A stretch of 64,000 nt of DNA from Arthrobacter sp. 135MFCol5.1. Lineage in GTDB: Bacteria; Actinomycetota; Actinomycetes; Actinomycetales; Micrococcaceae. The position numbers and the translations under genes are program-made. The stretch spans positions 1 to 64,000 of the forward strand of contig NZ_KB895459.1 of the NCBI RefSeq assembly GCF_000374865.1, written 5' to 3'. The notes under the pieces were generated by a model that worked only from the letters and a program-made list of their open reading frames with translations, did no database searches and was not told the DNA's origin. Positions 1 to 8,347 of the stretch are shown one piece after another (within the stretch, counting starts at the first letter, position 1; each line of letters opens with the position of its first letter).

Positions 1-111
1 GCCGCCTACGAAGCCCACATCACCAAGTCCGACAACACCCATGCCACCGTCAAGCTCGACACCAACTTCACCATCACCGCCACCGAAACCGGCGGCCCGG
101 AAGGCCACTAA
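1..111 (+). CDS. C-terminal end of an unrecognised protein (cut by window start)
   Basis: An open frame runs from the first base to a TAA at 109-111 and encodes 36 residues ending in TGGPEGH. The fragment is rich in Thr, His and Asp and has high GC at third codon positions, so it is probably a real gene end. It is too short to assign a family. A 9-bp inverted repeat follows at once, as expected for a gene end. Confidence 0.5.
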   Translation, partial: AAYEAHITKSDNTHATVKLDTNFTITATETGGPEGH

Positions 112-122
112 TCCCGCCCCAA

Positions 123-151
123 GCTCCCGGGGATTCCACACTCCCGGGAGC
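123..151 (+). terminator. GC-rich hairpin after the first gene
   Basis: GCTCCCGGG (123-131) pairs perfectly with CCCGGGAGC (143-151) around an 11-base loop. There is no T tract, so it may end transcription weakly or only protect the 3' end of the mRNA. Confidence 0.45.
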
Positions 152-371
152 AAACCACTCTCCAATTCAGGGAAAGACGCAGCCGGCCAGCTTCAAATGC
201 CTTCCTGTCCCAGGTTCTGAATGCAGACGACCCCGCGCTGAGGTCAATAACAACCGTTTCTGACTGCGCGTCGGCAAGACTCCAAAAAATCCCGAAATGC
301 GCTCCTATCGTTGGTCAAAACTGATTGCCGAAAAGAAAATCGGTCAATTGGGCGATGGAAGGGTTTTTGAC

Positions 372-962
372 GTGTCCAGGAACATAGTTGGCTACGCGAG
401 GGTAAGTACCCGTGGTCAATCGCTCAATTCGCAGGTGGACGCGTTGGTGGCGGCGGGAGCAGTCCGTGTCTTTCAGGAGTACGCGTCCGGTGCTACCCAG
501 GCAAGGGCCTGGTGGAAGGACTGCTTGGATTATCTGCAGCCGGGAAACGTTCTGTTGGTCGCGGACCTGACCAGGCTTGGCCGTAGCACCTCCGACCTTG
601 CGGACATCGTCACAGTGCTGGGTCAGCGGGGGATAGGCTTCCGTTCCCTGGCTGAACCCTGGCTGGATACGACTAGCGCCCACGGCAAGCTCATCTTCGA
701 CATGTTTGCCTCCCTAGCGGAATACGAACGGTCACGGCTGTCGGAAAGGACGAAGGCTGGGCTTGCCGCAGCTAAAGCGCGAGGCCGGCTCGGCGGCCGT
801 CCGCGGTCGATGACGCCAGGGAAACTGGAAACGGCCCGGCAGCTGCGCAAGGAAGGAAAGACTCTGAAGGAAACGGCAGAGCGGCTCAGTGTCAGCGTTT
901 CATCACTGACTCGGACTCTTAGCAGGAACGACGTCCCAGAGGTCGTATCCGAAGCCGCCTGA
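372..962 (+). CDS. serine recombinase (resolvase/invertase family)
   Basis: The protein has the N-terminal catalytic domain of serine recombinases: GYARVST with the nucleophilic serine near residue 10, the conserved LTRLGRSTSDL segment, and EYERSRLSERTKAGL leading into a C-terminal helix-turn-helix (GRLGGRPRSM, then ERLSVSVSSLTRTL). I chose GTG 372 because GGAAGGG lies 8 bases upstream and the product (196 residues) has usual resolvase length; an in-frame ATG at 297 would add 25 atypical residues. Such enzymes resolve plasmid multimers or cointegrates or move transposons. No inverted repeats of a complete transposon were found around it, so a stabilising role for the replicon is the simpler reading. 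Confidence 0.9.
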   Translation: MSRNIVGYARVSTRGQSLNSQVDALVAAGAVRVFQEYASGATQARAWWKDCLDYLQPGNVLLVADLTRLGRSTSDLADIVTVLGQRGIGFRSLAEPWLDTTSAHGKLIFDMFASLAEYERSRLSERTKAGLAAAKARGRLGGRPRSMTPGKLETARQLRKEGKTLKETAERLSVSVSSLTRTLSRNDVPEVVSEAA

Positions 963-1278
963 CGCGCACGTGCTTTTGGGACAGCTTATGGGCCGCCAAA
1001 GTTACGCAGCCGGCAATGGCTACCAGGAACCGGATGGACGGGAGAGCGTCCCAGGAAGGCATCCCACTTCTAAGGAAGTGGGACGGGAATGAAGCTTATA
1101 GGGCACCTTCACCGGGCAGTTTTGCGGGCCGGTCATACGTACTCCGATGTGCCCAGTGACGGCGCCTCTTGGAATGCCCTGTTGGTGCAGCGGTGATCGA
1201 CCGGCTTACGCGCGGGTTGAGGGAACGAACCAGTGGGTATAACCGATAGGATCCGAGCATGGGAAAGGGAGGTGCAAC
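963..1278. other. intergenic stretch with a perfect hairpin
   Basis: About 316 bases between the resolvase and the next gene. It contains CCCACTTC-TAAG-GAAGTGGG (1063-1082), an 8-bp perfect stem with a 4-base loop. The right part of this hairpin (1068-1084) is repeated at 5785-5801. The 3' end holds the ribosome binding site AAAGGGAGGT before 1279. No gene is seen. Confidence 0.5.
1068..1084 (+). repeat. 17-bp direct repeat, copy 1
   Basis: TTCTAAGGAAGTGGGAC here is identical to 5785-5801 in the same orientation. Read on the minus strand it begins GTCCCACTTCC, which resembles the end of an insertion element, but no element is intact at either copy. Confidence 0.5.
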
Positions 1279-2454
1279 GTGAAGCCGCGTCGTTTCGCCG
1301 TATCTCCCGATGTTCTTATTTGGGCTCGGCAGTCGGCGCGCTTGTCGAGCGCTGAGGCTGCCCGACGCATTGGGGTCCAAGAGGACCGCATTGGGCAATG
1401 GGAATTAGGGCAGGTTGAACCCACTATCAACCAGCTTCGGCATGCCGCTGAGGCCTATAACCGCCCGCTAGCTGCCCTGTTTCTTCCTGCTCCGCTTCAG
1501 GAGGAGGCTGTTTTCGATTTGCCTGACTTTCGCAGGCCGGAAACAGAGGGGGAAGAATCAGCTCCGCTCAGGAGAGCAATTCTCCGTGCGAAGGGCCAAC
1601 AGGAGGCTCTTCAAGACATCCAGGACGAGCTTGGGGATGTAGCGCTTCCACCACTCCGCACTATCGATATAGCCCGCTTGGAGGCTGAAGACGCAGGCCA
1701 ACAGTTGCGTGATGAACTTGGCTTCATCGATTTCTCGCAACGCCTTTGGTCTCAACCCGAGGAACTACTCCGTGAGCTTGTACGTCGGGTCGAAGATCGT
1801 GGATACCTCGTCATCCAAGTCCAACGCGTTTCGGTTAGCGAAATGCGGGGTTTCTCGATAGCTGCGGAACTAGCGCCGTTGATCGCTATAAACGGCGCGG
1901 ATTGGCCGCGGGGCAAGGTGTTTACGCTTTTGCACGAGCTCGCTCACCTAGGCCTGAGGCATAGCGGGCTATGCGATCTTAGCCGTCAGTCGTCGGTTGC
2001 TGAGGAGAGGTTCTGCGACCAAGTCGCCGCGGCCGCCCTAATGCCCAGGAGGTCATTTCGTTCTGTAGCGGAAAGGCTAACAATCGATCCAACCTCCTAC
2101 AACGATCTTCGAGTTCTGTCAGATAGATTCGGTGCGAGTGCCGAAGCAGGCCTTATCAGAATGATCCATCTCGGTCTGGCTACTTGGGATGATTATTCCT
2201 CGCTCCGCGGGGAATTCCGCTCGGCTTACGACCGGCACAAACAGGACGAGAAGGACGCCCGAGTGGGGCGGGATGCCCCAATCTACTACCAGCTCAAGGT
2301 TCGTGACCTCGGTCGCCCATTCATTGCATCCATGATTCGTGCGCACAACGAAGGCGCATTGAGTTCAAGGGACACTGCCCGCCTGCTTGACGTCTCGTAC
2401 GACAAAATTCCAAAGCTCATCGAACGAGTCGCTTCAGCGGAGGTTCTCGCGTGA
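1279..2454 (+). CDS. XRE helix-turn-helix / ImmA-IrrE metallopeptidase
   Basis: Residues about 8-65 form an XRE-type helix-turn-helix (SAEAARRIGVQEDRIGQWE). The central part is an ImmA/IrrE-type zinc peptidase domain with the HExxH motif in HELAHLGLRH near residue 219 and a downstream AEERFCDQVAAAALMP segment typical of the family. Length is 391 residues. GTG 1279 is preceded by GGGAGGT with good spacing. The stop overlaps the GTG of the next gene by 4 bases (GTGA), so the two are translationally coupled. Known relatives cleave repressors in response to stress or mobile-element induction; here the partner is a PIN-like DUF4411 protein, which suggests a toxin-antitoxin-like pair with this protein as regulator. 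That role is inferred. Confidence 0.88.
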   Translation: MKPRRFAVSPDVLIWARQSARLSSAEAARRIGVQEDRIGQWELGQVEPTINQLRHAAEAYNRPLAALFLPAPLQEEAVFDLPDFRRPETEGEESAPLRRAILRAKGQQEALQDIQDELGDVALPPLRTIDIARLEAEDAGQQLRDELGFIDFSQRLWSQPEELLRELVRRVEDRGYLVIQVQRVSVSEMRGFSIAAELAPLIAINGADWPRGKVFTLLHELAHLGLRHSGLCDLSRQSSVAEERFCDQVAAAALMPRRSFRSVAERLTIDPTSYNDLRVLSDRFGASAEAGLIRMIHLGLATWDDYSSLRGEFRSAYDRHKQDEKDARVGRDAPIYYQLKVRDLGRPFIASMIRAHNEGALSSRDTARLLDVSYDKIPKLIERVASAEVLA

Positions 2455-2930
2455 CCGCACCCACCTATTCACTCGACACCAGCGCGCTAATCGATGGTAT
2501 CGAGCGCTTCTACCCTCGCCGGCATTTCCCGCAGTTGTGGGAGCGTATCGACGTCCTAATCGGGGAGGGCCGCCTGCACATCTCTGAGGAAGCGTGGGCA
2601 GAGGCAATCGCTGTGGACGCTCCGGTTCGTGAATGGTGTCAGGAAGAGGGCATGGGTCGCGATAAGAGCATGTATCAGACCACAGTGGCAGTTGCTGCTA
2701 TCGCAGGGCAGATTGGCGCCGAGTTCCCTCAGTGGTCGACTCAGGGTGGTAAGAACGGCGCCGACCCATTCGTTATCGCAGTAGCGGAAGTGGAATCTGG
2801 GATGGTTATCTCGGGGGAAACCAACGGCGGTCCTGCGAAGCCGAAAATTCCGTACGTATGTGCCCAGCGCCAAATAGGCCATGGTAAATTGATCGACCTC
2901 ATTCGAAACGAGGACTGGATCGTAGGGTGA
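2451..2930 (+). CDS. DUF4411 family protein, PIN-like nuclease fold
   Basis: The 159-residue protein opens with YSLDTSALIDG, the first acidic motif of PIN-like nucleases, and carries a second acidic region GADPFVIAVAE near residue 105. These fit DUF4411, a PIN-related family usually encoded directly after an XRE/ImmA protein, as here. The GTG start lies inside the stop of the upstream gene. By family analogy it may be an RNA-cleaving toxin controlled by its neighbour. The catalytic residues are judged from motif position only. Confidence 0.8.
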   Translation: MTAPTYSLDTSALIDGIERFYPRRHFPQLWERIDVLIGEGRLHISEEAWAEAIAVDAPVREWCQEEGMGRDKSMYQTTVAVAAIAGQIGAEFPQWSTQGGKNGADPFVIAVAEVESGMVISGETNGGPAKPKIPYVCAQRQIGHGKLIDLIRNEDWIVG

Positions 2931-3147
2931 GACCTCATACCATAGCTGACCTCTGGAGATCTCCAACGCTCAATCTAAGTCCATTGCCTTGGAGTCTTGA
3001 TTCGGTGTTGTCTGCCGGTGTCCAACAAGGGATCCCTCACCGGGCCCCACGAGGTAAGTTCACATGAACCAGTTGAGTCAGGGGCGACAGCGCCAGCCGG
3101 GTAGATGGTTGAGGCTGCAGACTTAGGGAAAATGAGAAGATTCACCA

Positions 3148-3663
3148 ATGAAGACTAACGATCCGGCCAGCGAACGCCCTGGCATTGTCTTCAGAAACTC
3201 GATCCTATACTTCGGTCCGCGTTTCTGGTGGGGTGGTGGTCTGGCTGGACTGGTAGTAGTCGCAACTGTGTTAGCGGCGGGAAGTCTTGGCAATGGGCTC
3301 CTGCTGGGAGCTGCGGCCGTGGCTGGTGCGCTCATCGGCACTCTCTTCTCTCCGTCGTCGAAGCCCATAGATCACTCTCGGACGGCCAGCGATTCCATAG
3401 TGATTTTGCTCGACCTGAGGGCAGACCTCGAAAGAGCACGAGATTCTATTACTGCTGCGTCGACGGAGACGAGTAAGGGTTTGCAGGCGATCCACCTGCT
3501 CTCTGCTCAGGAGACGCTGAGGAACCAAGACGAACGGCTCGCAAGGTCCGTGGAGAACTGGAACATCGTTACCCCAGACATAGCCGACCGTGTAATCGAT
3601 TCCCGCAAGAGCGGCAAACGACGACTGGAACAACTTGTGCAGGAAGGAAACTGGGATGGATAG
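3148..3663 (+). CDS. small membrane protein of unknown function
   Basis: 171 residues. Two adjacent hydrophobic segments (about 28-46 and 49-68, rich in Gly, Ala, Val and Leu) form a membrane hairpin, followed by a hydrophilic cytoplasmic tail of about 100 residues with coiled-coil character (LRADLERARDSI). No family was recognised. Its last 8 bases overlap the ATG of the next gene, so the two form an operon and their products probably act together. Confidence 0.65.
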   Translation: MKTNDPASERPGIVFRNSILYFGPRFWWGGGLAGLVVVATVLAAGSLGNGLLLGAAAVAGALIGTLFSPSSKPIDHSRTASDSIVILLDLRADLERARDSITAASTETSKGLQAIHLLSAQETLRNQDERLARSVENWNIVTPDIADRVIDSRKSGKRRLEQLVQEGNWDG

Positions 3664-4126
3664 CCAAGAGGCCGAGAAGATCACCGGAAAGGTCGCTGAG
3701 ATCGTCAGCGACAGAGAACTAATACTTAATCGCGGTTCCGATCACGGCGTTGAAAAGGGCATGTATTTCAATGTGCTTGACACGACCACAGACAGTATCA
3801 AGGATCCTGAGACTGGCGAGGTCCTAGGAGGCTTCAAACGGATTAAGATCTCGGTTGTCGCGGTTGAGGTGGCAGAGAGAATCACCTTAGCTCAGACCTT
3901 CAGAAGCAAAACCGTCAACCTCGGTGGAAGTGGTTCAGGATTTTCGGCATTAACGAACATGCTCGCCGAGCCCCGCTACGTAGAACGAGTTGAGACGCTG
4001 AAGCTTGACCCCTCAGCGGCAAAACCTCTTGGTGCATCTGAAAGCGTCGTCAGTATAGGTGACCCTTTCGAGCAAGGCGTTGCCAGCGACGGTGATGCTG
4101 CCCGTGCGGTTACGCTGTGGAAATAG
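3656..4126 (+). CDS. protein with an FlgT-C-like beta domain, unknown function
   Basis: 156 residues from ATG 3656, which overlaps the stop of the membrane-protein gene and is preceded by AGGAAGGA. The N-terminal 90 residues (LNRGSDHGVEKGMYF, then DPETGEVLGGF) resemble the small beta domain seen at the C terminus of FlgT-like and related secreted proteins. No signal peptide is visible. With its upstream partner it forms a two-gene unit of unknown role. The domain similarity is recalled by motif and was not tested. Confidence 0.6.
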   Translation: MDSQEAEKITGKVAEIVSDRELILNRGSDHGVEKGMYFNVLDTTTDSIKDPETGEVLGGFKRIKISVVAVEVAERITLAQTFRSKTVNLGGSGSGFSALTNMLAEPRYVERVETLKLDPSAAKPLGASESVVSIGDPFEQGVASDGDAARAVTLWK

Positions 4127-4366
4127 TTTGCTCATCGTCTTCAGCTTTCCCATGGCTGGGGTTGCCGGTCCGGCACATCAGGTTAGAAGACCCAGCCTGA
4201 CGAAGAACGCCGTTGCTCTGTCGAGGTCGGCAACGGTACCAGTTCTCGTTGGCGACGCCCGCGTACGGGGGTGGCGGCGGAAGCCGCCCGTCTCGAATGG
4301 CTTAGCGGTACTCAGCCTAACCGCATGGTTTGTACGAAAAGGCACCCTGAAGATGGGAGCTGAGCA

Positions 4367-4597
4367 GTGAGCGTAGACAATGCAACCGAAGGTGAGTTGT
4401 ACCCGCTGCTGCCGGATGTCCAGGACAGGCTGACCGACCTGGCGGCAGATGATCGGCTGGCACCGGAGCGTGACGCGGAGCAGACCTATGGACCTGCGCG
4501 GCGGCCGGTGAATGAAGCGGTGGAACACCTAGACGCCGCGCGTCAGATCCTCGCTGCGCTGGAGACCAGAGACCACGAACTAAAAAGCTTTCCCTAA
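4367..4597 (+). CDS. small acidic hypothetical protein
   Basis: A 76-residue frame starting at GTG 4367 with a GGGAG-type ribosome binding site. The sequence is charged and helical (LPDVQDRLTDLAADDRL, then VEHLDAARQILAALE), compatible with a small soluble helical protein. No family was recognised. The 240 bases before it have no convincing gene, although an overlapping frame (4059-4370) is open there. Confidence 0.45.
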   Translation: MSVDNATEGELYPLLPDVQDRLTDLAADDRLAPERDAEQTYGPARRPVNEAVEHLDAARQILAALETRDHELKSFP

Positions 4598-5185
4598 CTC
4601 ATGGGCGTATGGGCTCATGGAATCCTGCGTTATGGAGATCGTTGCTTACGGATCCCAGTTTCCAAGGAGCATAGGTGAGTAGTTTTTTGGAAATTGTTTT
4701 AAGAAACGCACTACATGGGTGTTACCCTGAGGATGTCCTAAGGGGGTTATGGTGGAGTCCACCGAAGCCCCGTTAAGAAGGAACGCCCCCGGTTGCAGCC
4801 GGGGACGTCCTAGGGGATTGGCCTTTAGAGAGTCCAATCGTCAAGCATCTGAGCCAGTTTTGTGATTGCCGCGATCAGTCGTACACAGCCCTGAACAAGC
4901 TGTACGGTGGTCGCGGTTTTCTTTTCCCAGTCAGACTGCCCGAGATTTTTCTTCCGTTTAGTAACCAATGCTTTCCCCTTCCTCCCGGCACCGTCACCGT
5001 CTGAGCCACGCGGCGAAAGTGCAGCCCTGGAAGTAGGGTTGAAACAAGCATAACGAGCATGCTGACATATCCCCGCATTCCACAAATGCCTAGCCTGTGG
5101 ACAAGTTGTGAAACATTGTTCGTGAAACCAAAAAAGCCCCGGCAATTAGCCCATGGCTTTTTCGTCTAATGCTTGGCTGCGGAGA
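4598..5185. other. 588-base stretch without a convincing gene
   Basis: It contains a GC hairpin CCCCGG-TTGCAG-CCGGGG near 4787-4804 and a second inverted repeat at 5130-5162. A minus-strand frame ending at 4825 carries a plausible short tail (TTVQLVQGCVRLIAAITKLA) but its upstream part looks random, so it is not called. A single TGTGGACAA (5096-5104) matches a DnaA box by sequence. Confidence 0.4.
5130..5162 (-). terminator. inverted repeat with A and T tracts
   Basis: AAAAAGCC (5131-5138) and GGCTTTTT (5155-5162) form a stem flanked by A and T runs. It lies just after the minus-strand gene ending at 5186 and would give an RNA ending in U residues from either side. Confidence 0.5.
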
Positions 5186-5638
5186 CTATCCAGCCTGCTG
5201 CTCGGCCAGAGCTTTCGCCGCCATTGCCTTGGCCTCCGCTATCGGGATGGTGCCGTCGCGCTGGGCGTAGTACTCCATCACTCGGACTGTGAGGGAATCC
5301 AGAGTGTCATCGGACATGACCGGAATCTTGAATTTGACTGTGACCTGCTCCTGTTTCGGTCGAGCCGGCTTGGCAATCATCCGCCGTTGCACTTCGGCCA
5401 AGGCCTCCGTGTGCCGGCGCTCCTGCCGCCGTGCGCGTTCGGTCTTGGCAGCGGCGATCCTTCGGCCTTTCCGGATCTTGAAGAAGATCCACAGACCGAC
5501 CAGGAGCAGTACTACAACCAGGATGGCGATAGCTACGGGATTGCCCTCCCATAGACCACCGATGAATCCAGCGATCAGGAAAAACAGAAGCACAGGCTTG
5601 ATGAGCTCTTGCTTCTGCCTGGTCGTTAGGAGTGCCAT
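5186..5638 (-). CDS. membrane protein of unknown function
   Basis: 150 residues. Two membrane helices lie near residues 14-30 and 34-53 (LLFFLIAGFIGGLW, then AIAILVVVLLLVGLWIFF), followed by a basic linker with an Arg/Lys-rich helix and a C-terminal domain with VTVKFKIPVM. The C terminus is likely cytoplasmic. No family was recognised. It stands alone, with a probable terminator downstream. Confidence 0.6.
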   Translation of the reverse strand: MALLTTRQKQELIKPVLLFFLIAGFIGGLWEGNPVAIAILVVVLLLVGLWIFFKIRKGRRIAAAKTERARRQERRHTEALAEVQRRMIAKPARPKQEQVTVKFKIPVMSDDTLDSLTVRVMEYYAQRDGTIPIAEAKAMAAKALAEQQAG

Positions 5639-5784
5639 GGTTAGAGGCTACATTCTCCACCATTGGGGCCAGGAGTCCCCTCACCGAACGTCGCCACCAA
5701 GGCTTTTCCTGTTTAGCGGCTTATAAGGCGGCGAAGTGGTAACAATCCGATCCTCAGGGAGCGTCCACAGTAGCGATGTTCCGG

Positions 5785-5801
5785 TTCTAAGGAAGTGGGA
5801 C
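5785..5801 (+). repeat. 17-bp direct repeat, copy 2
   Basis: Identical to 1068-1084. It lies in a 305-base gene-free stretch (5639-5943) and is followed by a run of C residues. On the minus strand it starts TGTCCCACTTCC, suggesting the remnant of an insertion-element end. Confidence 0.5.
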
Positions 5802-5943
5802 ACCCCCCGCCCGGCCCATAGTACGGACCAGGCCGGTGTACCAGATCTGGGAGATGGGGGACCTCCCACAAAACAGTGCCCCGATCTTCGATCGTGCAAC
5901 GAAGAGCGGGGCACGCCGTAAATACCCTTTGCTGGATGCCTCT

Positions 5944-6165
5944 TCAGCGATGCTCTTCATCGCCTTCGGCCTCGTCCTCTCTTAGCGATTCCGAACCGTC
6001 GCGGGGCTCGGTCCTCCACGCAATGTGCATCACAATGATTGGTGCAAGAGCAGAACCAAAGCCCAAGAGCGCCGCGTTTGCTCCGCCTAGTACGTACCCC
6101 ACCAGCGCACCCAGACAAGGCGCAACGAGAGCGACTGCCCATATCTATTTAGCCCGTCGTCTCAC
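5944..6165 (-). pseudogene. small membrane protein interrupted by an amber codon
   Basis: From GTG 6165 the frame reads VRRRAK, meets TAG at 6147-6145, then continues without a stop for 66 codons with clear coding character: hydrophobic stretches such as VALVAPCLGALVGYVLGG and LLGFGSALAPIIVMH, then a highly acidic tail ending DEEHR. AAAGG lies upstream. It starts 19 bases after the truncated RHS gene, the place where an immunity or accessory gene often sits. I read it as a recently inactivated gene. Stop-codon readthrough or a downstream non-ATG start cannot be excluded. Confidence 0.45.
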
Positions 6166-6183
6166 AGTTGATTCCGACCTTTC

Positions 6184-6570
6184 TCAGCTGAACAGGCCTG
6201 GAAGACCTTTAAGAAAACCACCAATTCCGCCGGTGACCGATCCAAATCCCAAACCATTGAACATTGCGTCCTGAATTGCCTCACTGGATTGACCTTGCAC
6301 CGCGGCGGCTGTGCCCGATCCTATGGCTCCGGCTAGACCACCCGCGACTATGCCAGCTCCCACGGCGCACGCGAACCCTGCCGTTACTCCACAGAGGCTA
6401 ATGACTCCAACCACGCCCACGACGGTCGACAGCACAACGCCTAGCAATGCACCTGGTGACGGCGTCAAAAGGAGACCCGACGGATCCACTCCGTTTACGG
6501 GGTTGCCTCCTGCGTACGCGTAGCGGTTTTGTTCTTGTCCTGAGGGGTCTGGCTGGGTGAAGCGGCCGCG
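6184..6570 (-). pseudogene. RHS-repeat core, C-terminal fragment
   Basis: The frame holds the end of the RHS-associated core (RGRFTQPDPSG, then NRYAYAGGNPVNGVDPSG), the conserved junction after which polymorphic toxin tips begin. The tip of about 96 residues is glycine- and alanine-rich and hydrophobic (VVGVVGVISLCGVTAGFACA) and ends GLPGLFS. The frame stays open to 6837, but upstream of residue RGRF the sequence is low complexity and lacks RHS repeats, so only the last part of a once much larger gene remains. It ends next to the interrupted membrane ORF. Confidence 0.7.
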
Positions 6571-6685
6571 GGAGCTGGAGGCGGGGGCCGAGGTGCTGGC
6601 CCCCGCCTCCAAGCTGGCTGAGCCGGTTCGGGATTGGACTGGTTTGCTGTAGTGGCGGGGAGCCGGGTGCAGTCCAGCAGGGGGC

Positions 6686-7012
6686 TTAGGCCGCGGCCGA
6701 TCCTGTATCCGTGATGGTGGCCAGCAGCCATTGGTCCGACAGCGGGTCACGGCGCAGCTCGAAGGTTCGCAGCGCCGAGGTCGATGTAAGGCGAACCTGA
6801 ACCCGCCAGTGTTCGATGTCGACGACGTTCCCGACACCCGCGGGAACGCTTCGGCGGGTCTCCCACCATGAGTCCCTGGTGAACCAGTGGACAGGCTCTT
6901 CGGTTACGGCCCAGATCCGTCCGTCGTACCGGACGGCCAGGGGAGTGCCGGCCTTGGTGAAGCGGACGTCCACCGGGGCGTTGAGGGTAGGAGCTTCTGG
7001 GGTGATGGTCAT
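6686..7012 (-). CDS. DUF6504 family protein of a mutagenic repair operon
   Basis: 108 residues with several aromatic residues (AVRYDGRIWAVTEEPVHWF, DSWWETRRSVP) and a segment ending in EHWRVQV. This fits DUF6504, a small actinobacterial family found beside Y-family polymerase genes. It follows the polymerase gene by 36 bases in the same direction, so it is probably the third gene of the operon. Its biochemical role is not known to me; a link to translesion synthesis is inferred from position. Confidence 0.7.
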   Translation of the reverse strand: MTITPEAPTLNAPVDVRFTKAGTPLAVRYDGRIWAVTEEPVHWFTRDSWWETRRSVPAGVGNVVDIEHWRVQVRLTSTSALRTFELRRDPLSDQWLLATITDTGSAAA

Positions 7013-7048
7013 GAGCTTGTTGTCTTCCTGGATGGTGCAAAGGGCTGG

Positions 7049-8347
7049 TCAGGCGGCTTTGACGAGGGGCAGCTCGCCCCAGTGGGTGGTGTATCTGGGG
7101 GAGAGCATGTCCCGTTTCATGGTCCAGTCCGGGCCGCCCCGGATCCCGCCGTGGCCCAGGCCGATGGACCCGCGTCCGTAGCGGCGGGTGACGTCCTCCA
7201 GCAGGGTCCCGATGTGCCGTTCCTCGTGGGGGTTTTCGAACAGGGACAGGGGTGCCTGGTTGCCGCTGGGGCGCAGGTCAGTGACCATGATCCCCGCCCT
7301 GGCGTACCGGACGCCCTCGACAATCCTGGGCAGGAGGGCGTGACCGGCTTTGGTCAGGATCACCGGATCAGCCGTGGGCATAGGCAACGGCACACACACC
7401 GACGGGTACGAGGTGTCTTTGGGGTTAAAGTGCGAGGTGCCGGCGAACGCCGTCAGGACCTTCGCCTGCAGCCCGTGCTTGGCCAGCCGCGCCGAGGCCT
7501 GCTGCCCGTACACACTCATGACCTGCCGGATCCCCGCCGCGGTGGTGATGGGCTTGGCGAACGACCGGGAAAAGATCAGCTGGTCCCGCCCAATCCGTTC
7601 CTCCTCCATGGGGATGCAGGGCGTACCCTGCAGCTCTAGGACGGTACGCATCACCACGACATTGAACTTGTCACGGATGGCCACCGGATCGGCCCGAACC
7701 AGATCAGCGATCGTAAAGATGCCCATCCCGTTCAACCGTCTCGTCAGCCTGCCGGCGATGCCCCACACCTCCTCAACGGACAGCCGGCCCAACAACGCCT
7801 CCCGCTCCGCTGCCGGGACGGAATCCCAATGACACACCCCGGCAAAGCCCTTGTTGTTCTTCGCCCACTTGTTGGCCAGCTTCGCCAGCGTCTTCGTGGG
7901 CGCGATCCCCACGCAGACTGGAACGCCGACGTTCCGCCGGACGGCCGCTTTCATCGACGTGCCCAACGAAGCCAGCTCGGAAGGTGTCCCTTTGACGCCG
8001 AGGAAGGCTTCGTCGATGCTGTAGACCTCCAGCCAGGCCGAGTACCGGCCCAGCAACTCCATCACCCGGGCACTGATGTCCCCGTACAGCTCGTAGTTGC
8101 TGGACAGCGCGACCAGGCCCCATTCCTTCGCCCGCGGAGCGAGCTTGAACCAAGGCTCACCCATCGCGATCCCCAGGGCCTTGGCCTCCGGCGAACGGGT
8201 GACAGCGCAACCGTCGTTGTTGGACAGCACGATCACCGGCTTCCCCTCCAGGGAGGGGTCGAACGCCCGCTCCGCGGAGGCATAGAAACAATTCACGTCC
8301 ACGTGAGCGATCTGCGGCATGTGCCGCATCAGTGCAGGCTTAGACAT
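7049..8347 (-). CDS. umuC: Y-family DNA polymerase, UmuC-like
   Basis: 432 residues. The N-terminal motif HVDVNCFYASAERAFDP and the catalytic YSIDEAFLGV place it in the Y family; the order of palm, finger (TLAKLANKWAK) and little-finger regions is complete. The C-terminal portion, including FENPHEERHIGTLLEDV, is UmuC-like rather than DinB-like. The ATG overlaps the end of the umuD-like gene by 8 bases. It would perform error-prone synthesis past DNA lesions once the partner UmuD-like protein is processed. Plasmid-borne umuDC operons are well known and raise UV survival and mutation. Confidence 0.93.
   Translation of the reverse strand: MSKPALMRHMPQIAHVDVNCFYASAERAFDPSLEGKPVIVLSNNDGCAVTRSPEAKALGIAMGEPWFKLAPRAKEWGLVALSSNYELYGDISARVMELLGRYSAWLEVYSIDEAFLGVKGTPSELASLGTSMKAAVRRNVGVPVCVGIAPTKTLAKLANKWAKNNKGFAGVCHWDSVPAAEREALLGRLSVEEVWGIAGRLTRRLNGMGIFTIADLVRADPVAIRDKFNVVVMRTVLELQGTPCIPMEEERIGRDQLIFSRSFAKPITTAAGIRQVMSVYGQQASARLAKHGLQAKVLTAFAGTSHFNPKDTSYPSVCVPLPMPTADPVILTKAGHALLPRIVEGVRYARAGIMVTDLRPSGNQAPLSLFENPHEERHIGTLLEDVTRRYGRGSIGLGHGGIRGGPDWTMKRDMLSPRYTTHWGELPLVKAA

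Noticed and set aside
297..371. ATG 297 as start of the serine recombinase
   Set aside because: The extra 25 residues are not family-like, and GTG 372 has a strong ribosome binding site.
4059..4370. 103-codon plus-strand frame overlapping the end of 3656-4126 and meeting GTG 4367
   Set aside because: It overlaps a better gene, lacks a ribosome binding site and has random-looking composition; the GTGA contact may be chance.
5096..5104. TGTGGACAA, a perfect DnaA-box match
   Set aside because: A single 9-base match in 64 kb is expected by chance and has no companion boxes nearby.
4825..5145. Minus-strand frame of 106 codons
   Set aside because: Only the last part looks protein-like; rare residues and lack of a start site make it unsafe to call.
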